Below, piece by piece: positions 38,201-50,400 of a DNA stretch of 64,000 bases (its first letter is position 1; every line of letters begins with the position of its first letter). The DNA is from Onchocerca volvulus (lineage: Eukaryota; Nematoda; Chromadorea; Rhabditida; Onchocercidae), in the NCBI GenBank assembly GCA_000499405.2, contig HG738138.1:17157119-17221118 (forward strand). The letters run 5' to 3'. The notes below the pieces were generated by a model that worked only from the letters and a program-made list of their open reading frames with translations, was not told where the DNA came from and ran no database searches. Made by a program: the position numbers and the translations under genes.

Positions 38201-41200
38201 CAATTAATCCATAGATTTTAACAAAATTTCAGTTTGATGTTGTTTCAAAATTAAGTTTGAAAAAAAAAGAACTTGTTGAATTTTGTTAAAGATGAAACTA
38301 TTTTTGCCGACTATACCTTGTTTGAGAAAGATATTTGCAATTTTTCCTTGGACATATCAAACAGCGGCCTTGGACAGACTTCGATCTTATCCAAATGCAT
38401 AATCATCTCATTAATTAATCTTGTTTTTATGCTTGTAGTCTGATAAGATTTTAGTATTTAGCATTAATGAGCTTGGAACAAAAAAAAATTCGGTATAAAT
38501 ACTTCTGCAATACATTGATTTTTTCTTCAAAAAAATGCAGTAAAAATATGCCAGGCCGAACTTCCGTTGATTTTCTTAATAAAAATCTATTATAAACTAA
38601 AAATAAAATGCCCATTTTTTGATAAATGAGAAAGATTTTGTAGTGAAAAAGAGTTTCATTTTTCCAAATAATTTTTTGTTTTTTTCTCTTTCATTCTTTC
38701 TGACTTTTAATTTCGGTAAATTAGTTGAATAGAACATAATTGCGATTGGTTTTCTGATAATGATATGATCAAAATGAGAGAAAAAAGTATCTGGAGTTAT
38801 CATAGAATATGCTCGCTTTCATCAACACATTTCTGAAGCTTCTTCGTTTAGCACTTTTTTTAAAATAAGTTAAGGCTTGTTTAACCCTACATGATGACAT
38901 TCTATAATGTTTGGCGGAAAATTCATTGAAATTCAACGAAATGAATCATTTTCTGCTTTTTTTTTGCTAATTTATATTTTTCCTTTCTTTTTGGCCATCT
39001 GTATAGTGTATTTCTCAGCGTCCAATCATTATGTTTTTAATTTTTTCCTATCGAAATGAAAGAATCTAATTTCAGAATTGCGCGTTTTAGAATTTTATTT
39101 TGATTTTTGTAAACAGCTTTTGTCTTCTCACTACAAAGCTCATTTTTGCAATTGTCATGTTTAGCATTTTTACAATATCTTATAATTCTTCCAGAAAATT
39201 CCGTGTTACAAATTACAGTGAATGACTTTTAAGCTTGAAATTTACTAAAAGATGGATGGAGCTGGAAAGAATGTAGATTGGTGACGAATTTTTTTGTTGG
39301 GTATAATGCTTAGTGCAAGGATGTGTCACCATTTATACTTCTCTGCATTCCAATATTTTCCAAAAGAAAAAAAATTTCTTCGATTTTATTTTTCATTTTT
39401 TTTTTTAATTTTTAAACTATTTTCATGTCAAAGAACTGCTTTTCTCTTTCTGTGTTAATTGTTATTCTTGAAAAATTTCACTAAATCAGTGGAATTAATC
39501 GGAATTCATTTTGCTCTCCACAGCTGTAAAACTAACCAATACAGTCAATGCAGTTGTATAATTAAACAAAAAAATTTGGGAATAAGATTTAAATATTTGA
39601 TCGGTTAAATTGTCATAAATTTGATCGTATTCTTTTGATATTACGTTTATTGAACTTAATTTGCATTTTGCAAAGTCAAATCGATTTCACTGTGAAATAG
39701 CAAAAATGTATCATTTTTGTTTCGCCATATTTAGAAATATTACTCGAAATTATGCAGAAAAAAAAAAATAAGATGGAAACATATGGTCTGACTTGATCGA
39801 TTCATTTTCTTCTTTGTGCATACTTCTGATTATTCTACGTTCTTGAAGCACTTTCTTGAGTGATTTGTACAATATCTTTCACCTTTGCTATGCAGTCCTA
39901 TCATTTATAAACTTTCAGTTGCCGGAGATATGGATGATTCTCTCAGCCTTCGTTACCTGTATGAACATTTTGTTAAATACTTCTGATACTTTTTAGGAGC
40001 AAACATATCCAAAGAAACACAGCTTGTCACAATTTCTAGCACATGCTCGGACATAGACATACACATAAACTCACGCAGACAAATGCACACCCGTCCACGC
40101 CCATGCAGATGGATACACTTACGCAAACAAGTGATACATATTTATGTATATATATGTACAGATATACTAAAAAATAGATGGATATGTTGTTTGAGGTTGT
40201 GGAGAGGATGAAGTCGTTAAATAGATGAATGGTTTGGATGATTATCTTCTGTGGGAAGATGAGATATTCGGTTTTGGATGAGCAAACAGAAAAGTTTCTT
40301 GTCCTCATTTTGATCACCCCCAACAATATTCCTTCCTTGAAGAAGATGTCGACGAAGTTTTCCTCTTCCGTGAATCACATTCCAATTAATGAAATAATTC
40401 CAATCAATTCAACGTACAGTCACAGTTTATATGCAAACATTTATTACGCCACATATTAAAACGTGCACGTTAATACGGATGTGTATATGTTTTGAGTAGA
40501 TGGATATTTCTGTCAATTAACTATGCTGGTGTCTGCGGGGTTCACGTGGAAGTGTGTGGGTGAGTGTAGTTGTGTGTTTCAGATTAATATTGGCTGCAGT
40601 TGCAAGTTCGAGTGATAGCTCTACGGTGTTATAACAATATGATTCATATAATGGGGAATGAACAGACGAATAGGCTTGGTTTGTTCAAATGTGATTCATT
40701 TGATGCTTATATCTTCGTACTATTTTATTCTAATACAATTACAACATTTATCAGTGCAACATTGATAAATCTTGTTTAGTTGAAATATGAATAGAAGAAG
40801 GCGCTTATTGATTGTTCAATTCTCTCTCGGGATGAACTGTAGGAAATATATGTATTTAATGCTTTTACTCTGTGACACGCCGGTACTTCTAATCACTAAT
40901 CTATCCTTTCATCTCTATTACATCGACCGTATTACTACTGTTTAATAGTTCAACCTGTATCTTTCTTATAGATATTTGGTTTTATTATCTGATAATACAG
41001 TGATAGTGTCAGATGGCTCAGATTAATTAAAGGAAGATCAATCAATTCATTAAGCTACACTAAACTTAATTATACTAACATTTATAGTGCCTTAATAAAG
41101 TGGCAGTATTGATGAATTTCCATAATAATATAGATAATATTTTTAATTTATTTAAATATTTCACGGGATTTTGGAAATTTTCACTTTTTTAAATTTTCTA

Positions 41201-42376
41201 TTTTTTAATAAGTATTTTGCAGAGAAGGAGAGCATACTAACAATTTGAAAGATGGGGAAAACACCAAATCTTAAACTTTGAAAAAAATGGCCGATATCAC
41301 TTTCTTACATTTAGATCATTTTATCATTTGCCCAAAGATCATTTTAAGACTGGATAAGTGCGATATTCGACGTTGATGTGGCAATAATAGTAAATTTTTA
41401 GATACTGATGATGAGCAAAAGAAAAAAATTTCTCAAATTTCTTTATGATCACTTTCATTTTCTGCATTTGTATTCGAATTCTCGACAGATTTTGAAAATA
41501 TCTCTATTAAATTTCAATTTTCATTTTAATTTCGGTATTTTAGGGTATTTAAAATAAATTTTGCCACTTACTAAGTCTGTATTTTTTTATTTAAGTCTTT
41601 GTATTGTTTTTTTTAAATATAAATGTTGGTCCAAGACATATTTCTTACTAAGGTCGGTGAATAAATGATGCTTTATGTTAAAACCCACATTTTTTTTTTG
41701 CATTTCAGTGTAAGAATTGCTGTATTTGATTCTTTTTTTTGTTTTGTTTTTTGTTTTTTGTTTTTTTTTTGTTTTTTGAAATTTAATTTCAGATTTAATA
41801 CTCAATCTTCCTTTAACTTTTGGTCTATCTCATATAAACAAATATCATTGCCATACTTTCATGCATTACATATTTCACTTGCTTTCAGGATCTCTATTTT
41901 GAAGCTATCAGTTTACAACTTATTACTTATTCTTTTGTAACTGATATGATCAGTGAGAAAGTTAACAAATGCAGTGAACACATTTTTATCCTATATATAT
42001 CTGTAATATATTTCAGCATTACCATTTTCATCGTATAGAGAGAAATCAAATAATTTCACATCATGCAAGAAAAAAAATTTCAAAAAGTGAATTGTGTCGG
42101 GAAAAAAAAAAAACTTATAAGTATGACGAAATAATCAAAGTATTTTATATAATAGGAATTTGTAATATTTCGCAGGCAAGTGAGTCACGTATCAATATCT
42201 CGGCATGAAGACTTTTGTTCTTCCCAATTTCTAATCTCACAAAACCTACAAAAAGAAATTTTTTTCCACAAAAAAAGAAGCCTTTTTCTTTCACAATTAG
42301 ATTAAAATAAGGAAGAAAAAGCAGCTATAATTGGCTTTTCCCGCATACTCACAGTGCAATTTTTCTTCATCCATCT

Positions 42377-42436
42377 AATGTTTCAACACATTTGAGAGTA
42401 CATCATTGGATGTACTCTCAAATGTGTTGAAACATT
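42377..42436. repeat. Perfect 28-bp hairpin with a 4-nt loop
   Basis: Arms 42377-42404 and 42409-42436 are exact reverse complements (left arm begins AATGTTTCAACACATTTG) with only ATTG between them. Unlike the TA-rich repeats, the arms are mixed sequence. A perfect 28-bp stem with a tetraloop in non-coding DNA could be a very young foldback element, a cruciform site, or a hairpin RNA source if transcribed. Confidence 0.9.
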
Positions 42437-43523
42437 TTAGCTTGGACGATTAGATTGAAACTGTCTCTATAAAATGATCGATACATATAAAATGACGAAT
42501 TTTGATGTCTTCCATAGAAGCAAGCAGCAATAGCACAGCTCTGACACATTATGGTAGTCTTTGGTGCAGTATGGTTAGCTTACGTTGCAGTTGTTTGCTC
42601 TTACATTTCCTTTCACTAAAATGGATTACTTTCAATGAGGTCATCATCTCTACTGGGCATTAGATTAAACTTTAGATAGATGATAAAATATAGCTGTTTT
42701 TTTTTTTCATGACTATATAGCTATATGCATTTAAAAATTAGCTTAGGGAAAAAACTAAAAAATATGAGAGAACTCAAATTTGAAGTGATACTAATTGATC
42801 TTTTAATCTTGTATTGGAAAGATAGATCTACAAAATTAGAAATCATCATCTATGCAGGATATTAGATCAAACGTTAGTTATATAAAATGCCTATAGGAGG
42901 AATTGGAATTTGGAGATGCTCAGATGATATCAGTTACCTTTTAGTTTTGGAAGCAGAGATATCCAAATGATACCGGTCAACCTATTAGTCTTAAGAGAAA
43001 AGTTCCTGAGTCAGCCATTACAGTACTTTTTCTGTATTTGGAAATTGATGCTATATTAATTGGTTTATTTTCCTCACTCTGAAAATTTAAGAAATTTACA
43101 TGTATATATAACTGTGTTGATATGCTTTTGATTTTACATAGATTTTTATTGCTTCAAAATTTGTGACTTTCAAATGACCAATTATTTGTTAGCGTGAATC
43201 ATAGACAATTAAGAAGGATAAAAAAAGAGAAATTCGGAAAGGATTCATTTCATTTAATAAGATTTCAAAATTTTGGTGAACTATCTAAAGTATTCATTCG
43301 TTTGGATAATCGACTAGGTAATAGAGTAATAAATAATGAAATTCTCTCACTTTCTGAAATGCCAATAACTTAGGATGGTTAGAGTGGATGAAAAGTTAGG
43401 ATCGTAATATTAGTTATTTCTTTGAATTATATGAAATCTTTCTGTAATATACGGAATATTCTTCAAGTCGAAAAATCCGTTTTCATGCACTGCCTTCGGC
43501 AAAATCTATCATCCGGAAGAATT

Positions 43524-43567
43524 TTCCTTTCTCCTCAATGACAGATTCCTTTCTCCTCAATGACAGA
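43524..43567. repeat. Exact 22-bp tandem duplication
   Basis: The unit starting TTCCTTTCTCCTCAATGAC occurs twice, back to back and identical. It is a recent slippage duplication in non-coding DNA upstream of the spectrin gene. Confidence 0.9.
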
Positions 43568-43727
43568 CACAGAAATTATTGATGTGAAACAAAATTCGAT
43601 AGATTTTCAATCAATATCTTTAGTTGGCATTGCACTATTGATGGGAATATTTCATCAATTTCAATAATGACGTATTTCGGGACCTTTAAATCTCAATAAA
43701 ATATGCCGAATTCAAAAGTAATTTTAT

Positions 43728-44280
43728 CTACTGAAGATCTGAAGTATTTCCGGAATCACTCATCTGTATTTCTACTTGGTAGTTCTCTTCCTGTAAATTG
43801 TTAATGTGTGTTGCAGGATTTGTAAGGAATGTTAAGAATATTTGATTTTCGCAGTACACTGATGATTGCAGTTTATGTATTATAAAATGATTAACTTGCA
43901 TCTTGTTGATAATTAAGCCAGCGTAATGTTGCAAATAAATTTTTAATCGGCATAAATGGTCAGTGCCGTACATTTTAGACTGCAATTTTCGATTCTGCAT
44001 GATTCGACCAATTGACGACCGATGCATTTAATAATAGAAAAGGAATTTGTTACGAACGATGATGGACTTTGTTGTTTAAGGAAATAGTTTATGTCAGTAT
44101 ATGTGTAGTGTGTGTATCTCTGTGTGATATTGTGAGTGCAGGCTTTACGGGGACCTTGACCTCTTCATCTACACGGATTTTGCCCCTTTTCACTAGTTGA
44201 TGACTTGTAGCTTTTTGCTGTCGTCGATTGTCACATATAATCATCTTCTCTGTACCGTCCATAACCGTCCCCATTAACAC
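43728..44280 (-). other. Two adjacent unrecognised minus-strand open frames
   Basis: One ATG-started frame at 44027-43728 encodes 99 residues (starts MHRSSIGRIMQNRKLQ, ends SDSGNTSDLQ). Just upstream on the same strand, 44280-44089 encodes about 60 residues containing RRQQKATSHQLVKRGK. Both are longer than expected by chance in this base composition and lie head-to-head with the spectrin start. I recognise neither, see no linking introns and cannot exclude chance. They may be exons or untranslated DNA of a small gene. Confidence 0.25.
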
Positions 44281-44464
44281 TTATTAATCGGTTGGTTCAT
44301 CGATGCGTAGAAAATGCAAAATCAGTTCCAGTCAAAGCATTCCTTAGGCTTTTAACTCAATTTATGTCTGTCTAATTTGCCATTCCGTTAACGATTCACA
44401 GCATTCGTTCGCAGTTCTTTTATTATAATCAAGCGTGAACAAAAAAAAGACTAAATTTGTATAA

Positions 44465-47400
44465 ATGTGGTCAGCTTCCTTTTATTCGTCGTCTCCAGCA
44501 AAAGACAACATATGGTGCAATTCGAGCGCTTCTGAACAAAGTTATTCATCATTTGAATCAGAGAAAAAGATGCCGAAATATGAAATACAAGTACGTTCTT
44601 TTTTTTTTTTTTTCAGTAATTGTTTCTTTTTTACATCAGTTGTTGTTAATGCAGAAGTAATAAGTTAGTTCTGTTGATTGCAATGCATAATTTAGTATTG
44701 TTATACGTGTATTTGTTTTAAAAGCTTTCAACTGAACTAAACTGATCATCATCCATAATCTATATTTGTCAGTACATCTGGTGGATAATGCTTATGTGTT
44801 ACCAATTCAGTTGAATGCATTCATAAAGATAATTCAATATTTCTTTCACTGAAATATTTTTATAGGTTCAAGTTCCACGAGTGAACAAAAATGGATTTGA
44901 AAGAAGCCAATCACAACTACTGACAGATGAGTACGACGAATTCAGTGACCCAACATTATCGTTCGAACGGAATCGTATTAAGCAATTACAGGATGAACGA
45001 GTGCATATTCAGAAAAAGACATTTACTAAATGGTGTAATTCATTTCTCAACAGAGTAGGTTTTTAAGTTTTTCTGTAAATTTTTGCGTGAATAAATACTT
45101 TTAGTTTTTGACTGATTGCTATGTGTTTTATGTTATGAAATTTTAGCGACATTTTATGCCCTGATCGTCACAGTGAGTTTTTGGAGGATCATTCATGATT
45201 CAATGCATTATGGTCTTCGCTGTGACTTGACAAAGATGAAAGATATTATTTAGAGATTTTTAACAGTCGTGGTTGTTTCGATTCCAATTCTGAATAATAA
45301 TTATAAGTTTAAGATTAAAAAAATATCCCGTGGATTAAATTCTCAAATAGTTGAATTAAATTATTAGTTAGTATTAGTCATTTATGGGAACTTCGTGAAG
45401 ACTCAAGATTTCCAAGTGGTTAGAAAAACGACATTTATTGCTGCAAAATTAAATTGATATATATATCATAATTTCAGTTAAAAATCTCGTCTATTCTGTG
45501 CCATTCATCCATGTTATCGATTTATCTTTCCATTTTTATAAAGCCGTCCATATAGTTTTGTCATGTTTTTCTTTCATCATTCTCACGGAATATTTGTTTT
45601 ATTCAGCAATCCCAAAACCAAGAATCTAGAGGACACTTGTCCTCTAGTTCTATAACAATATTATTAAAATTAATTATTTAACTAAAATAAAAAAAGATCA
45701 AATTCTAAAACTGAAAACGTTTAGAATAAATTTTTCCGCATTATTTTTGAATCTACTTTTGCTAGCATTAACTTTTCCCTCTCACGAAATTGAGAACAAT
45801 TAATCTGCGTCGCCAAGTTAAAATTAGATAAAATCACATGAATAGGGTAGCACTATATTTTACTAATCTGTTGTCTGTGTGTCCCACGGGATGCTGAGGA
45901 TTAGAAGCTTGCAACTTCATTGCTAGGATCCTCGCTATGATCCGAAGGATTTTTGGAGCATCACGACGCTGTTCATAAAGATTCATAGACGTTATAGAAC
46001 TGTGCTTGTTTGAATCAAAAGTATTCAAGAATTGGTAATTTAGTGTCTTTTATTACTATTTGCAACAATATCTTTATTACCATCGTTGCTAACATTAATT
46101 TATTATTTTTATTAAATCCAGTTCTTTCATAAATGCATTCTGCATTTCAGATGCATTACTGTTAAATAAACTGAATTAACTTAGTTTTGAATTTCTCATA
46201 TTTTCGCTTGTAAACCAATCATTCATTGCATTATTTTTTCCTTTCCAAAATCTCATGAACTTCGCTTCTCTTCGACTGATAAATATCCTTATTTTTAAAA
46301 ATTTTCCCATCGAAATAACATCACCTTATTGGTTTGCATATTTATTTTAATTATATCTGCAAAGTGTGAGATTGTTTTACTCAAATCTGTAAGAAATGCA
46401 AACACTCGCTACTGGTTTAATATTATACAATGTTTGATCCAAAATCGAAATTAAGGCCTAAAAATTACTTTGAAACCCATGCAAATATTCCTATTTATGA
46501 AGCTCTCTATATTGAAATTATATAACAAGAACAAAGTAATAATAGCAAAGTTAATAATGGTAGTATAATGGTACTGAAAATAGTACTGGTGGCAACAACA
46601 GTAATACTTGTAGTGTAATGATATTGATAGTGATGAATATTTTCAGGCACGGTTGGAAATCGCCGATTTATTCGTAGATTTTGGAGATGGAGTGTTATTA
46701 ATGAAATTGCTGGAAATTATCTCAGGCGAAAAGCTTGGCAAACCAAATCGAGGTCGAATGCGAGTGCAAAAAATTGAAAATCTTAATAAAACACTCGATT
46801 TCTTGAAGAAAAAGCGAATTCAGGTCGAATTTTGAGACATTATCTTCATTTTATTCAAATTTTCCACCTATTTTAATCGAGCGTGATTTATTCTAGGATT
46901 CTAATTACAAGGATCGGAATATTTATTCCTTTACGATAATTTTCATTTTCCTCGTTCTCGAAATCGAATCTTTTGATACTTGACTGCCACATTTGAAAAT
47001 GATGACACACGGTATAATTCTTGTCCAGTGACTCGAAAACAATAAATTTGTAGGATGGTATTACTTGTTATTGTCACGAGAATTATACTATCGTAGTTCC
47101 AATGTAAAATATTCTTAGCTTCTTCAGAATCCAATATTCTTTTCTTATCTGTTCGGAAGTTTAGGTCTCTGCCGACATCTGTTATTTATTTATGAAAATG
47201 TTCTAATTGACTTGATTGTTCCTTATGCATTTCTTCACTATTACACATATTTCGTACGGCTTTTATTCCGTTCGCATATATGTAAAAAGCAGCATTAATT
47301 GCTTTTTCGTTATTGAAATGAAAATCCTAATTTGAAATATAAAAATCTTCATCTTTATTTGAAATATGACATGAAATGGCAAATTAATATGTTTTTTTTC

Positions 47401-50400
47401 TTATTGATGGAGTTTTGAAGATCAACAGAATCATATTTTGGACAGTTAACGTTGATCCTAATATATAATCATCATTATTGAAGTCACTGAAACTGAAAGA
47501 TTTAAATTATTAGAAATACTTTAAAAAAATGTAGAATCAGTATTCGAGAGTATTTGAGTTCGGTGAAATTAATTTATGATTATATGAAATTCTTGAAATT
47601 AATTACTTATAGCTAGAAAACATTGGTGCAGAAGATATTCTGGATCGAAATGAACGGCTTATTCTCGGTCTCATTTGGACGATCATTCTTCGTTTTCAAA
47701 TTGACACGATTTCAATCCCGGTAAATTGATAGATATTTACCAATTGTTATGCATGAGACTTGAAACTTAAGATGATTATGTTAATTTTTAAGAATTTTCG
47801 AAATCGATTTATTTTTGTTTATTGAAAGACGTTAAATTTCAGATGGACGAAGAATCCGGTGAAAGAAAGCATGCAAAGGATGCACTTCTGTTATGGTGCC
47901 AGAGAAAAACAGCTGGTTATGCAAATTCTAAAGTTGAGAATTTCACTACTTCATGGCGTAATGGTCTTGCTTTCAACGCACTGATCCACGCTCATAGGTT
48001 CGCATAATTTTTATATTTATTAAAAAATTAAGAGAAGATAATATTCAAGTTAATAATTTTTCCAGTTCCTTGCTATCTTGCATTAATAATGTCTCTCTTT
48101 GATATTTTCTGTAGGTGTTTATTTTTTACGTTAGTACGAAGAACTTCTTTACAGTGTCATTTTCATATTTTCATTTAAAGTCATTCAACTGATAATTATA
48201 ATTTAAGGCCAGATTTGATCAATTACGAGAGTTTGTCGCCACAAGATGCGATCGGAAATTTGAATAATGCTTTCGATGTAGCAGAGAAAAAGCTAGATAT
48301 TGCACGTCTGTTGGATGCTGAGGATGTTAACGTTGCTCATCCGGATGAGAAGTCTATCATTACTTACGTTTCGCTCTATTATCACCACTTTGCGAAGCAA
48401 AAAACAGAAATGACTGGTGCAAGAAGAGTTGCCAAGGTGAATAGTAACCAATCGTGAACTTCAGCAACATTTAATTCCATTTCCAATATCAGTTCAAGCA
48501 ACTTTAGATTTATCATGAGTTTTAATTTTAATTAAAACTATTCCAGATTAGTTTTATTGCTTCAGTTGATTGCGTACTCAAATTTTGTTATTGCTTCTCT
48601 ATATAGTTTTCAGTACAGACACAACTTTAAGAAGTTATTACTATCTGGAATATGCACGATTGAATGAAGCATAGTATTCTTTTCTAACTTATTCTTTATA
48701 TAATAATAGATGACATGTTAGTTTTACTGATAACAGAGTTTTATAGATAGTCGGTAGCCTAATGTCTTCTGATCAACTTCAAGAGGATTACGAAGCGCTG
48801 TGTTCAGAATTGCTTCTTTGGATACAGCAAACCATTGCGATGCTGAATGGTCGAAAATTTCCGAATTCTTTGAAAGGAATTCAGGATGAATTATTGGAAT
48901 TCAAAAACTATCGCACTTTGGAAAAACCACCGAAGTACATGTTCTTAACGAAATTTCTATCCTGATATTGAGTCATTATGTTTTTGTCCAGATACTATCA
49001 TCGAATTGTATTGCAGCTCTCTTGTTGTTATCAAGGGATTATAGATTCGGGTTTTTCGATTCTGTATTATGAAATTATAAACAGTGATTTTCTGTATTTG
49101 TCATAAATATTGCTTTTAATATATGAATATTTTAGGTATAAGGAAAAAGGAGAGTTGGAAGCTTTATTTTTCACAATACAAACGAAGAGGAAAGCTATGG
49201 GAAGGAAACCATATGTTCCCGCAACGGGTATTTTTAAGTATTGCAGTTATCTTATGAAGTGGATGTCACTCATTGTTAGAGTTTTAAAAAAAAAAAGAAA
49301 AACTTTAAAGGATATGTTTTGATGGAGTTTGAATATTTGTTAGTTCCTTAGTTGCCATTATTTCAGGCCTATTCATGCATGATATTGAATCAGCTTGGGC
49401 ATTTTTGGATCATTCCGAAAATGATAGACAGCTAGCCCTTATGATGGAATTGCGGAGGTTGCTTACTTGTTTTATTGAATTTCTGAATTTTTTTCCTTTG
49501 TATAAAAATGTATCAGAAATTAAACAAAAGACGATTTGCTTGATCTTTTATCTTTACATGAAATTTTCGAGAAAGATCATCATAAAATTTGGAACTGAAA
49601 AGTTTATTCATTAAGTGGATTAATAACAAAGAATTTTAAAAGATTTAATTTCATTGTAACTAATAGCTAATGCGGTATAATTAATAAAAATACAAAAACA
49701 AATTTCTAGACAGGAAAGATTGGAACTTATGGCGCAAAAATTTGAACGTAAAGCAGGATTACGAGATGCTTGGTTACGTGAGATGAGTTCTGTCTTGCAA
49801 GATTTCGATTTGGGTAGAAATATTGCTCAAGTTGAAGCTTCAATGAAAAAACAACAAGCCATTGCTGCCGATATCCTGCCTAGAGTTCGTTATTTTATTT
49901 CTATTTTTATTCTATTACAATTATTATGATAGTAATTGCAGTTGTTATTGTATTGTGATTTAAACTTCGGATTTTGTTAAAATAGAGAAATTCATGTTGG
50001 AAATGAAATAAATTCTAAGTAAAGGAGACTTTTAACTATCCATATTGCGTCGTTTCAGGAAAATCGATTTAAGTCGCTGTCGTTTATGGCTGCGGAGCTA
50101 TCAAAGGAAAATTATCATGATAGCGACAAAATCCGAATACGTGAACGTGAACTTTTAGATAAATGGTCACAGTTGCTAGCAGCTTTGGAAGCACGACGTC
50201 GTGCGCTTTTATCATTAAGTGATCTGATGGGATTGCTTCGTGATATAGATACACTGTCGTCGGAGATACGTGTATTAGAGGTGAGATTCAGTTGCGTAGA
50301 TCATTTGTTAGTTGCATGACTATTACTTTGAAAATCTCAGTACAAGAAGGTTTTCTTTAATATTAAAATCTGGATCTTAGTTAAAATTTTTTCATTTTTG

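Larger units (their letters stand above)
31416..44464. other. 13 kb region without a convincing gene, upstream of spectrin
   Basis: AT-rich sequence between the divergent ADAL-like and spectrin genes. Small open frames occur on both strands, such as minus 32753-33117 and plus 32816-33181 over the same bases, but none joins into a gene or resembles a known family. About 34380-35300 is pyrimidine-rich on the plus strand. 40030-40120 and 40540-40590 are CA/GT-rich. Two perfect or near-perfect local repeats are listed separately. The length suggests distal regulatory DNA or alternative 5' exons for the very large spectrin gene, which I cannot demonstrate. Confidence 0.5.

Noticed and set aside
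40036..40140. CA/GT-rich tract as a possible telomeric or Z-DNA element
   Set aside because: The dinucleotide pattern is heavily interrupted and no telomere-type hexamer repeat is present.
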